NCBI GenBank assembly: GCA_964625835.1
Contig: CAZVES010000070.1
Coordinates: forward strand, 1-14,232
DNA: 14,232 nucleotides
DNA from: UBA5336 sp964625835
GTDB lineage: Bacteria > Pseudomonadota > Alphaproteobacteria > Caulobacterales > Hyphomonadaceae
Direction of reading: 5' to 3'
Under the pieces are notes generated by a model. The model was not told where the DNA came from. It saw nothing but the letters and a program-made list of their open reading frames with translations, and ran no database searches. Of the stretch, positions 7,016-12,968 are shown piece after piece; position 1 is the first letter of the stretch; every line of letters begins with the position of its first letter. Made by a program: the position numbers and the translations under genes.

Positions 7016-7864
7016 TCAGCCAACAATCACATGAATTGTGGAGACTTGCCCGCCGGGAACACCTTTGTAGTGCAGCACGTCGATGAAGTCCCTCTCAGCC
7101 GACACAAACCGGCGCCAGTGAAGGGGCGCGGCAAACTCGGCCCCGGTCTCGTCGGCGATTTCGAAAGGCGAATCCAGCCCCAGCAGGGTCTCGCTAACCT
7201 TCTCCATGACTAGATCGCCCAGCGGTGAGGCCGCCATCACCTGGCAAGCGCCTTCACGGGCGTGGAGATTACCAAGCAGCATGGGGCCTTCCAGTGTCGG
7301 AAGGGTCCACATGTCACCGGCCTGGGGCGCAGCAATGAAACGCTCCAGCGTGTCCTCAGTCGCACCGGATACTGCGCCGGCGGGAAGGCTCTCAAACAGG
7401 CTGCGCTCGCCGCGCAGTGTGGGCACACATACGTCCAGCACCACTTGCGTCATCGCAACGGGCAGGGGAGCCGGCCGCCCGTCTTCGCCGTCATCGCCTT
7501 GAGGACCCGGCACTTTTGCCGCCGCAGCAGCCGCCGTCACCTGCGGCGCTCCGGCCATTTCAGCCACGGGCTGCGAAACGGGAACAGGCTTCGGTTCGAC
7601 ACTTGCCTCAGCGGTCGGCTCGGGGGCGGCTGTGTCCGGCTTGGTCACAGTTTTCGGCTTTTCCGGCAGCATCTCAGTCTCGGGCGCATCGGTTTCGGCA
7701 ACAGGGGCCGCGGCCACTTCGCCCGCTTCCGGCGCCGCCGGTGTCGACACGGTCTTGCTAGCCTCGAGCTTGGAAAGCTCCTTGGCTGAAAGCTCTTCCT
7801 GCGCCGCAATTTGTCCCACTTCGAAGGCGAGGAATACCGCAACCGCAATACATGTTTTTTTCAT
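7016..7864 (-). CDS. Secreted protein of unknown function with Ala/Pro/Glu-rich linker
   Basis: I do not recognise this protein. From ATG 7864 it has 282 residues: a signal peptide (MKK, hydrophobic core, probable cleavage after A21 in QIAA|QEE), a low-complexity stretch rich in Ala, Pro, Glu, Val and Thr (about residues 35-138), and a C-terminal globular part (about 139-282) with two cysteines, C146 and C207, that could form a disulfide. Between them, residues 120-131 show four collagen-like G-x-y triplets (GPQ GDD GED GRP). The layout suggests a periplasmic or surface protein whose folded domain is held away from the membrane by a flexible linker. GTG 7873 is an alternative start three codons earlier; neither has a clear ribosome site, and ATG with MKK was preferred. 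It is upstream of, and probably co-oriented with, the serine hydrolase lipoprotein and divergent from the DUF4329 gene. Confidence 0.75.
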   Translation of the reverse strand: MKKTCIAVAVFLAFEVGQIAAQEELSAKELSKLEASKTVSTPAAPEAGEVAAAPVAETDAPETEMLPEKPKTVTKPDTAAPEPTAEASVEPKPVPVSQPVAEMAGAPQVTAAAAAAKVPGPQGDDGEDGRPAPLPVAMTQVVLDVCVPTLRGERSLFESLPAGAVSGATEDTLERFIAAPQAGDMWTLPTLEGPMLLGNLHAREGACQVMAASPLGDLVMEKVSETLLGLDSPFEIADETGAEFAAPLHWRRFVSAERDFIDVLHYKGVPGGQVSTIHVIVG

Positions 7865-8033
7865 CAGACCCACCCAATCAAACCCTCTTTTGGCTAGAGG
7901 CTCGCCTGCCTGATGTAAAGTGCCAAAAGATCACAGTTCGGTGTGGCCCGCGGGCCGGCCGGAAAAAGAGCAGGCCGGATGCTTGGAATCGCCACGAATC
8001 CGGGCTGGATTGTCATCAGGAAGGAGGCCGCCC
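7865..8033. promoter_or_regulatory. Divergent intergenic region with a 9-bp inverted repeat
   Basis: The 169-bp gap separates two exported-protein genes transcribed in opposite directions. It holds a perfect 9-bp inverted repeat, TCTTTTGGC (7886-7894) and GCCAAAAGA (7922-7930), with 27 nt between the arms, and a small CCTCT/AGAGG hairpin (7884-7888/7896-7900). No convincing -35/-10 pair could be fixed on either strand. Confidence 0.35.
8022..8027 (+). promoter_or_regulatory. Shine-Dalgarno site AGGAGG of the DUF4329 gene
   Basis: AGGAGG lies 6 nt before ATG 8034 and selects that start, which places a clean signal peptide at the N-terminus. The open frame extends upstream to 7920, but that extension would bury the signal peptide. 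Confidence 0.88.
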
Positions 8034-8600
8034 ATGCGCCTTGTTTGTCTCGCAGCCTGTCTGATTTGCGCCGTCATGCTGGCCATGCCTGCGCTGGGCG
8101 AGCCGGCGACTCCTCCCCAGGGAGGGTCATCGGCCGATGAACCCTTCGGCGACGAACTGGCCGCCTTTGCGCGCGACACCCTGAACGCGTTGCAGAAAAA
8201 CTCAATCAAGGGCCGCCGGGAGTATTGCGGCTTCATCGGCCGCGACGCGGCGAAACAGCTGGTCGCCTCGCCGGCGCGCCCGGGAACCCAGGCCGCATGC
8301 ACAATGCCCCGCCTGCCACGCGGCTTCAAACCGATTGCCACCTATCACACCCATGGCGCGTTTGACCTTGGCTATGACAACGAAACCCCGTCCTATCAGG
8401 ACCTGCGCAGCGATATTGACGCCGCGCTGCATGGTTTCATCTCGACGCCTGGCGGACGGCTCTGGTTTTCTGACAAGGACGCCGAAGAGGTCCGGCTGGT
8501 GTGCGGCCCGCGTTGCCTGATCACCGATCCGCGCTATTCCGAAGCGCGCCACGGAGAGGTCGCGCCGGTTTATTCACTCAAGGCTCTCGCCCGGCGCTGA
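8034..8600 (+). CDS. Exported DUF4329 domain protein with a JAMM-like metal-site signature
   Basis: A 188-residue protein with a signal peptide (hydrophobic residues 3-19, probable cleavage after ALG at 22) followed by a domain I assign to DUF4329 from YCGFIGRDA and YHTHGAFDLGYDNE. The conserved residues are arranged like a JAMM/MPN+ metalloprotease: E63 in REYCGFIG, H105-T-H107, then S120-Y-Q-D123. The spacer between the second His and Ser is 12 residues rather than the 7 of classical JAMM motifs. Four cysteines in the mature domain (C65, C89, C157, C161) could form two disulfides, consistent with a periplasmic or secreted location. A metal-dependent hydrolase role is inference; no substrate or partner is visible. 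RarD begins 58 bp downstream on the same strand; the unknown secreted protein is divergent. Confidence 0.82.
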   Translation: MRLVCLAACLICAVMLAMPALGEPATPPQGGSSADEPFGDELAAFARDTLNALQKNSIKGRREYCGFIGRDAAKQLVASPARPGTQAACTMPRLPRGFKPIATYHTHGAFDLGYDNETPSYQDLRSDIDAALHGFISTPGGRLWFSDKDAEEVRLVCGPRCLITDPRYSEARHGEVAPVYSLKALARR

Positions 8601-8648
8601 CGCGCACACCAAGCCTTTTCGGCTGGCCATTGCAGGTCGCTCGGCGTA

Positions 8649-8660
8649 ATGCCGCGGCAT
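8649..8660 (+). repeat. 12-bp perfect palindrome overlapping the rarD start codon
   Basis: ATGCCGCGGCAT is its own reverse complement and its last two bases are the first two of the rarD ATG (8659-8661). It could be an operator or merely chance in GC-rich DNA; rarD lacks a visible ribosome site in the same place. Confidence 0.5.
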
Positions 8661-9567
8661 GTCCCGGGATACACGCATAGGCTTCCTCGCAGCGCTGGCC
8701 GCTTACCTGATCTGGGGCAGCCTGCCTCTGTACTTCCGCGCGCTGGATCACATCCACCCCGACGAGCTTCTGGCACACAGGATCATCTGGTCGGTTCCCA
8801 CCGGTCTCACCTTTGTCGCCCTGGCCGCCAGCTGGCGCACGCTGGAGCGCCTCCTGACCCTGAAGACCCTGGGATGGCTGTTCCTCTCGGCACTGCTGAT
8901 CGGCACCAACTGGATGCTCTACATCTGGTCGGTCTCGGCTGAGCGGGTGATGGAGGCCTCGCTTGGCTATTATATCAATCCGCTTGTGAACGTCCTTTTC
9001 GGCCTGTTGTTCTTCGGCGAAAGGCTGCGCCGCGCACAATGGCTGTCCGTGGCCATCGCAGCGGTGGGTGTCACAGTGCTCGCGTTTGCCTTCGGGCGGC
9101 CACCCTGGATCGCGCTGGTCCTGTGTTTCACCTTCGCCTTCTACACCGTGGTGCGAAAGCGCATCCAGGTGGACGGCCGGGCGGGATTTGTCGTCGAAGC
9201 CGCACTGCTCTCGCCATTTGCCGCGCTCTGGCTGGGCCACCTTGTCGGATCCGGCGCGGTGGGTCCCATGGGCCGCTCAGCGCTGGACATTCCGCTGATC
9301 CTGATCGCGGGACCGATCACCGCCATCCCGCTGATCTGCTTTACAGTGGCGGCCGCGCGCCTTTCGCTGTCCACAATCGGAATGATGCAATATATCGCTC
9401 CGACATTGCAATTTGCGACAGCCGTGTTGCTTTTTGGTGAGCCATTTTCGAACATCCACGCCATAGCCTTCGGCCTGATCTGGCTGGCGCTGGCCATTTT
9501 CACCACCGACAGTGTGGCTGGAAACGCCCGGGCAAGGCGCCTGGCGCGTGCCGCACGCCTGTCCTGA
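8659..9567 (+). CDS. rarD: RarD, EamA-family (DMT) inner-membrane transporter
   Basis: A 302-residue, strongly hydrophobic protein with about ten membrane helices arranged as two EamA repeats. The N-terminus GFLAALAAYLIWGSLPLYF followed by HPDELLAHRIIWSVP is the RarD subfamily signature (the so-called chloramphenicol-sensitive protein), and GTNWMLYIWSV plus EASLGYYINPLVNVLFG further support it. RarD proteins are drug/metabolite transporter superfamily members whose substrate is not settled. A basic tail (residues about 290-300) would face the cytoplasm. ATG 8659 has no recognisable ribosome site and sits at the end of a 12-bp palindrome. The gene follows DUF4329 by 58 bp and may be transcribed with it. 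Confidence 0.92.
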   Translation: MSRDTRIGFLAALAAYLIWGSLPLYFRALDHIHPDELLAHRIIWSVPTGLTFVALAASWRTLERLLTLKTLGWLFLSALLIGTNWMLYIWSVSAERVMEASLGYYINPLVNVLFGLLFFGERLRRAQWLSVAIAAVGVTVLAFAFGRPPWIALVLCFTFAFYTVVRKRIQVDGRAGFVVEAALLSPFAALWLGHLVGSGAVGPMGRSALDIPLILIAGPITAIPLICFTVAAARLSLSTIGMMQYIAPTLQFATAVLLFGEPFSNIHAIAFGLIWLALAIFTTDSVAGNARARRLARAARLS

Positions 9568-9603
9568 CGGGGTTTCGTGAGGCAACTGGCCCGGGAATCG
9601 CAC

Positions 9604-9641
9604 AAAAAATGCCCCGGACGGGAGGGAACCGGTCCGGGGCA
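9604..9641 (-). terminator. Intrinsic terminator for the minus-strand GNAT/EstB-like transcript
   Basis: A perfect 10-bp stem (9610-9619 with 9632-9641, TGCCCCGGAC) encloses a 12-nt loop. On the minus strand it is followed by six T residues (complement of 9604-9609), so it terminates the transcript of the EstB-like gene ending at 9734. On the plus strand no T run follows, so it is at best a weak stop for rarD. Confidence 0.88.
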
Positions 9642-9733
9642 AAGAGAGGCGTAGATGTAGAGTTTCGGAAAACTCAAGTCTTACTTTGCACAGGTCGTGC
9701 CAAACTCGCCCATGGGGCGAAGCCTCACAAAAC

Positions 9734-10852
9734 TCACAGGCAACCATAAAGCGCGGAGACGAGCGCCAGCGCGCGCGGGTCCCCCTGCAGGATGTTCGAT
9801 TGCCGGTTCATCACATAGGCCGCCGACAGCCCCCGGTCCGGGTCGGCCAGGCCAAGCGAGCCGCCCCAGCCGGAATGGCCGAAACTGGCCGGATTGGGCC
9901 CGTAGACTTTCTGGGTGTTGCGCATCACACCGGCTGCGAAATCGATCTCATAGGGCAGCACCCGGTCGCGTCCATGGCTGCGCACCCTGGCCAGCGCGTC
10001 GAAGGTCTCGGCCCCGATGCCGACATCCAGCATGCCGGCATAGGCGCCATAAAGCCGGGCCGTGGCCGCCGCTGTTCCATGTCCATTGGCTGACGGGATC
10101 TCGATGCGCTTCCAGTCCGCCCCGCCGCGATTTGGCGCCGCCCATTTCGTCAGGAAGGCCGCTGTGTTGAACGCGTTGACGGGGCCAAGTTCCGCCATGG
10201 CACCGGGGCGCTTCAACTCGGCCACGCGCCCGTGCTCACTGTCCGGCAGGCCTATCCAGAAGTCGATGCCACCGGGCGCGGTGATCTCCTCGCGCAGGAT
10301 CGTGCCCAGGCTGCGCCCGGCCATCCGATGCACCAGTTCACCCGCGAGATAGCCCCAGGTCAGCGGATGGTAGCCAGACCCCTCTCCCGTGGGCCACATG
10401 GGCGCAAGGGCGGCGAGCGCTGCGGCAAGCGCGGGCGGGTCCATCCACAATTCCGGGTCTATCGGCTCGGGAAAGCCCGGCAGGCCTGCCTGGTGTGACA
10501 GCATCTCGGCGATCGTGACGCCAGCCTTTCCTGCGGCTGCAAACTCCGGCCAGACCGCACTGACGGGCGTGTCATAGGTCACGTCCGGGCCTGCCTCATC
10601 AATCACCCTCGCCACGATCAGGGCGCTGATCGGCTTGGTGGTGGAAAAGACCGGCACGAGGGTCTGGCTGTTCCATTCACGCGTCTGCCCCCGGTCGGCC
10701 CAGCCGCCCTGGAGATCGACCACAAGATCGTCGCCGAGCCAGGCCGCAAATCCTGCCCCCAATTCGCCGCCGGCCTCGAAATTGGCCTCGAAGGCCTCCC
10801 GGACCGGTTCAAAGCCCGCAGCCACCTGGCCAGACACGGGATATTCAGACAT
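9734..10852 (-). CDS. EstB-like serine hydrolase, class C beta-lactamase family (family VIII carboxylesterase type)
   Basis: From ATG 10852 the protein has 372 residues and no signal peptide, so it is probably cytoplasmic. The superfamily motifs are intact: S70-T-T-K73 (PVFSTTKP), Tyr161 in GSGYHPLTWGYLAGEL, and H326-S-G328 in FGHSGWGGSLG. Start to SxxK distance and the W-G rich third motif fit EstB-type esterases rather than secreted AmpC enzymes. It should hydrolyse an ester or amide with Ser70 as nucleophile; the substrate is unknown. The start is set by GGAGG 7 nt upstream, although the frame is open to 10897. It lies 52 bp after the GNAT gene on the same strand, and a strong terminator follows, so the two likely form an operon. 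Confidence 0.88.
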   Translation of the reverse strand: MSEYPVSGQVAAGFEPVREAFEANFEAGGELGAGFAAWLGDDLVVDLQGGWADRGQTREWNSQTLVPVFSTTKPISALIVARVIDEAGPDVTYDTPVSAVWPEFAAAGKAGVTIAEMLSHQAGLPGFPEPIDPELWMDPPALAAALAALAPMWPTGEGSGYHPLTWGYLAGELVHRMAGRSLGTILREEITAPGGIDFWIGLPDSEHGRVAELKRPGAMAELGPVNAFNTAAFLTKWAAPNRGGADWKRIEIPSANGHGTAAATARLYGAYAGMLDVGIGAETFDALARVRSHGRDRVLPYEIDFAAGVMRNTQKVYGPNPASFGHSGWGGSLGLADPDRGLSAAYVMNRQSNILQGDPRALALVSALYGCL

Positions 10853-10859
10853 GGGGCAG

Positions 10860-10864
10860 CCTCC
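10860..10864 (-). promoter_or_regulatory. Shine-Dalgarno site GGAGG of the EstB-like gene
   Basis: On the minus strand GGAGG lies 7 nt before ATG 10852. It supports this start over an upstream in-frame ATG at 10897, which would add 15 residues unlike the family. Confidence 0.85.
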
Positions 10865-10904
10865 AATTACACCCTGCCAGCCCTGCGCCCTGGCCACCGG
10901 GGCG

Positions 10905-11390
10905 TCAAGCCAGCCGCTTCTCCATCTGGTAGCGGATCAGGGTCTGGCCGGCACGTTTCACCTCGTCGGGTCGGACAATTTGGAAACCGGCCCGTTCAAA
11001 GGCCGGGCGGGCATGCAGGCTCGCCAGTGTCCAGAGCCTGTCGAGCCCCTCGGCGCAGGCCTCGTCTTCCAGCGCCTGGTACATTCGCGCGAACAGGCCC
11101 CGCCCCTGCCAGTGACCGAGGATGTAGGCATAATCGACATTGTTGTCGCTTCGCAGCGTGACGAACCCCACCGGACCCCGGCCACCGGCCTCGCAGACCC
11201 AGATGCGCTGGGATTGTAGCCGGGTGCGCCAGAACCGCCCGCTCGGCGGATGGGGCATCCAGGCCCGGCGCTGGGCCAGGGTGTAAAGGGGCGCGCCATG
11301 GTGCACGGCTTCATACATGATGCGGCCCAACGTGGTGAAATCGCGGGGGCGCCCCTTCCGTATCTGGACTTGATCTTCCATTACGGGCAT
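10905..11390 (-). CDS. GNAT-family N-acetyltransferase
   Basis: A roughly 161-residue cytoplasmic protein with GNAT architecture: strands with ILGHWQGRGLFARMYQAL, where Q-G-R-G-L is the acetyl-CoA pyrophosphate-binding motif A, followed by a helix, then ARPAFERAGFQIV as motif B. The acceptor substrate is not predictable. The start is uncertain: ATG 11390 has GCAGG about 5 nt upstream on the minus strand, ATG 11381 (MEDQVQIRKG) is a plausible alternative three codons in, and a TTG exists at 11417. It is the promoter-proximal gene of the GNAT/EstB-like pair and is divergent from the CoA ester lyase gene. Confidence 0.85.
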   Translation of the reverse strand: MPVMEDQVQIRKGRPRDFTTLGRIMYEAVHHGAPLYTLAQRRAWMPHPPSGRFWRTRLQSQRIWVCEAGGRGPVGFVTLRSDNNVDYAYILGHWQGRGLFARMYQALEDEACAEGLDRLWTLASLHARPAFERAGFQIVRPDEVKRAGQTLIRYQMEKRLA

Positions 11391-11432
11391 CCCAGCCTGC
11401 AATGTCCCCACCGTCAATCATTGGCAGATCAC
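11391..11432. promoter_or_regulatory. Short divergent gap between the GNAT and CoA ester lyase genes
   Basis: Only about 42 bp separate the chosen starts, so the promoters must overlap each other or the coding ends. I see no clear -35/-10 pair. The region is inferred to be regulatory from its divergent layout alone. Confidence 0.3.
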
Positions 11433-12323
11433 ATGACAGTCACCGCCCATCGTCCACGCCGCTCGGCCCTTTACATGCCCGGGGCGAACACCCGCGCCCT
11501 TGAGAAGGCTAAAACCCTGGCCGCCGACACGCTGCTCCTTGACCTTGAAGACGCCGTGGCCCCCGAAGCCAAGGCCGAGGCGCGCGAGGCCGTTTGCGCC
11601 GCGGTCCGAGCCGGCGGCTACGGGCCGCGAGAGGTGATCATCCGCATCAACGGGCTCGACACCGAGTGGGGCCTCGATGACATGGCCGCCGCTGTCGCCG
11701 CAGGCCCGGACGGCATCCTGGCGCCCAAGGTGATCGATGGCGGCGATGTGGACCGGCTGAACGACGCCATGAGCCGGGCCGGCGCACCCGACACGATGGG
11801 CCTTTGGGTGATGATCGAGATGCCCAGGGCAATCCTCAACATTCAGGAGATCGCCGAAGCGGTGGGCCGTACCCGGCTGACGGGCTTTGTCATGGGCACC
11901 AATGACCTGGCCAAGGAAATGCGCGCCCGGCCAACGCAGGACCGTGCCGCCTTCCAGCACAGCCTCGGCTTGGCCATCACTGCGGCGCGGGCGTATGAAC
12001 TGGTCGCCCTTGACGGCGTCTTCAACGACATCAGCGACACTGAAGGGCTGGCCGGCGAATGCGAGCAGGGACGCACACTGGGCTTCGATGGCAAGACGCT
12101 GATCCACCCCAGCCAGCTCGAACCCTGCAACCGCATCTATTCCCCCGACCCCGAAGACGTGGCCCAGGCCCGCGACGTGATTGATGCGTTTGCAAAGCCC
12201 GAGAATGTCGGAAAGGGCGTGATCAAAGTCAACGGCAAGATGACAGAGCTGCTTCACCTTGAGGAAGCCCAGCGTCTGGTGGCCATTCAGGCGTCGATTG
12301 ACGCATTCACCAAAATGTCCTGA
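11433..12323 (+). CDS. CoA ester lyase, HpcH/HpaI aldolase family (CitE / malyl-CoA lyase-like)
   Basis: From ATG 11433 the protein has 296 residues, normal for the CitE/Mcl group. It should cleave or form a carbon-carbon bond in a 3-hydroxyacyl-CoA such as malyl-CoA, beta-methylmalyl-CoA or citramalyl-CoA, in the cytoplasm with Mg2+. Motifs seen: RRSALYMPG at the N-terminus (CoA/substrate loop), LLLDLEDAVAP, R71 in IIRINGLDTEW, E129 in VMIEMPRA and D158 in MGTNDLAKEM as predicted metal ligands, and GKTLIHPSQLEPCN near the C-terminus. Which ester it prefers, or whether it is a thioesterase-type paralogue, cannot be read by eye, so no symbol is given. The frame is open upstream to 11250, but that part is antisense to the GNAT gene. 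A ribosome site is poor. A structured intergenic region follows. Confidence 0.87.
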   Translation: MTVTAHRPRRSALYMPGANTRALEKAKTLAADTLLLDLEDAVAPEAKAEAREAVCAAVRAGGYGPREVIIRINGLDTEWGLDDMAAAVAAGPDGILAPKVIDGGDVDRLNDAMSRAGAPDTMGLWVMIEMPRAILNIQEIAEAVGRTRLTGFVMGTNDLAKEMRARPTQDRAAFQHSLGLAITAARAYELVALDGVFNDISDTEGLAGECEQGRTLGFDGKTLIHPSQLEPCNRIYSPDPEDVAQARDVIDAFAKPENVGKGVIKVNGKMTELLHLEEAQRLVAIQASIDAFTKMS

Positions 12324-12346
12324 ATATTTGCATTGTAGAGGAAGGA

Positions 12347-12430
12347 TGTCAGACAGCGGTGATACAAGCGCCCCGAGGGGCTGGGGGGGCTGATGGGTCC
12401 GGGGTGCTTGTTAAGTACCGCCGTCTGACA
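12347..12430 (+). ncRNA. Candidate structured RNA: 84-nt long hairpin downstream of the CoA ester lyase gene
   Basis: Two distant arms pair in three blocks: TGTCAGAC (12347-12354) with GTCTGACA (12423-12430); GCGGT (12356-12360) with ACCGC (12417-12421); and CAAGCGCCCCG (12365-12375) with CGGGGTGCTTG (12400-12410), including one G-T pair. An A/C mismatch separates the first two blocks and a 4x6 internal loop (GATA / TTAAGT) the last two. The terminal loop of 24 nt is G-rich. About 24 pairs in a non-coding gap is more than a typical terminator, and no T run follows on either strand. It could be a small RNA, a 3' UTR element of the lyase transcript or a leader element of DUF2794. I could not match it to 6S, SRP RNA or a known riboswitch. 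Confidence 0.5.
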
Positions 12431-12568
12431 AGGCTGAAGGTGGCCCGGACTAAAGGCGTTTGCAAGACGTAAACGTGATGAATTGTGGCAATTGCGGATT
12501 AAAAGACCGACACATAATTACAACAGTCAACGAAGACCCGAGCGGAGCGCACGATTTCAAACCCAGAC
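12431..12568 (+). other. Non-coding leader region upstream of the DUF2794 gene
   Basis: No gene is visible. It contains CCCGGAC (12444-12450), which can pair with the loop side of the preceding hairpin (12397-12403), a small hairpin CGTTTGC/GTAAACG (12457-12463/12469-12475), and an AT-rich part (12479-12523) where CATAAT (12513-12518) resembles a -10 box, but TTGCGG (12492-12497) is only 15 nt upstream. A promoter here is plausible, not shown. Confidence 0.35.
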
Positions 12569-12904
12569 GTGACCCCCATACAACCCAAAAAACCACCTAA
12601 AATCAAGGTGGCGTTTCACAGGACCGAGATGTCTCCGATTCTGGATGTCTATGGCCGGCTGGTCCAGTCGGGCCAGGCCCGTGATTATGCAATTGGCATG
12701 CACAAGGACCGCGCAATCTTCGCGATTTTCCGCCGGGCGGCCGAATCACCCACCTATCGGATCGAAAAAGTGCCCGCCCTGGCGAATCGCCAGGGCGCGT
12801 TCGTGGTCTATGGGTCGGCCGGCCAGGTGCTCAGGCGCGGCCATGACCTGCGCAGCGTCCTGAAAGTGTTCGACAGCCGCAGGTTCGACGTCATCTCCGG
12901 CTAA
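12569..12904 (+). CDS. DUF2794 family protein
   Basis: A 111-residue soluble protein of a small alphaproteobacterial family of unknown function. Recognition rests on VYGRLVQSGQARDYAIG, then AIFAIFRRAAESPTYRIEKVP, and the C-terminal QVLRRGHDLRSVLKVFD; the order and spacing match DUF2794. The N-terminal twenty residues are Lys/Pro-rich and variable. The start is GTG 12569, the only usual start codon before Met21, and no clear ribosome site precedes it, so the N-terminus is uncertain; starting at Met21 would remove only the variable tail. No signal peptide or membrane segment. It lies 93 bp before mnmA on the same strand. Confidence 0.85.
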   Translation: MTPIQPKKPPKIKVAFHRTEMSPILDVYGRLVQSGQARDYAIGMHKDRAIFAIFRRAAESPTYRIEKVPALANRQGAFVVYGSAGQVLRRGHDLRSVLKVFDSRRFDVISG

Positions 12905-12926
12905 CCCGGCGATCTGCGCTTCATTC

Positions 12927-12953
12927 TCGCGCACTTCTATCCTATATCGCGCA
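12927..12953 (+). repeat. Pair of TCGCGCA direct repeats 20 bp apart upstream of mnmA
   Basis: TCGCGCA occurs at 12927-12933 and again at 12947-12953, exactly 20 bp apart (about two helical turns), flanking the AT-rich TTCTATCCTATA segment that could hold a -10 element. The arrangement could be an operator around the mnmA promoter; two 7-mers in GC-rich DNA can also occur by chance. Confidence 0.4.
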
Positions 12954-12968
12954 ATCACACTGGCTGCT

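Noticed and set aside
8034..8600. A toxin-immunity or contact-dependent system built on DUF4329
   Set aside because: The protein is short and stand-alone, with its own signal peptide, no delivery domain and no small immunity-like gene next to it.
9610..9641. The GC-rich hairpin as a terminator of rarD
   Set aside because: On the plus strand it is followed by AAAGAGAGG rather than T residues; the T run lies on the minus side, so it serves the opposite transcript.
11418..12257. 279-codon open frame on the minus strand opposite the CoA ester lyase
   Set aside because: Antisense shadow of a gene with intact family motifs; its composition (His, Gly, Asp rich) and lack of a ribosome site argue against coding.
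12347..12430. 6S RNA, SRP RNA or a known riboswitch
   Set aside because: At 84 nt it is too short for 6S RNA, lacks the GGAAGCAGC-type SRP loop, and shows no riboswitch consensus that I can recognise.
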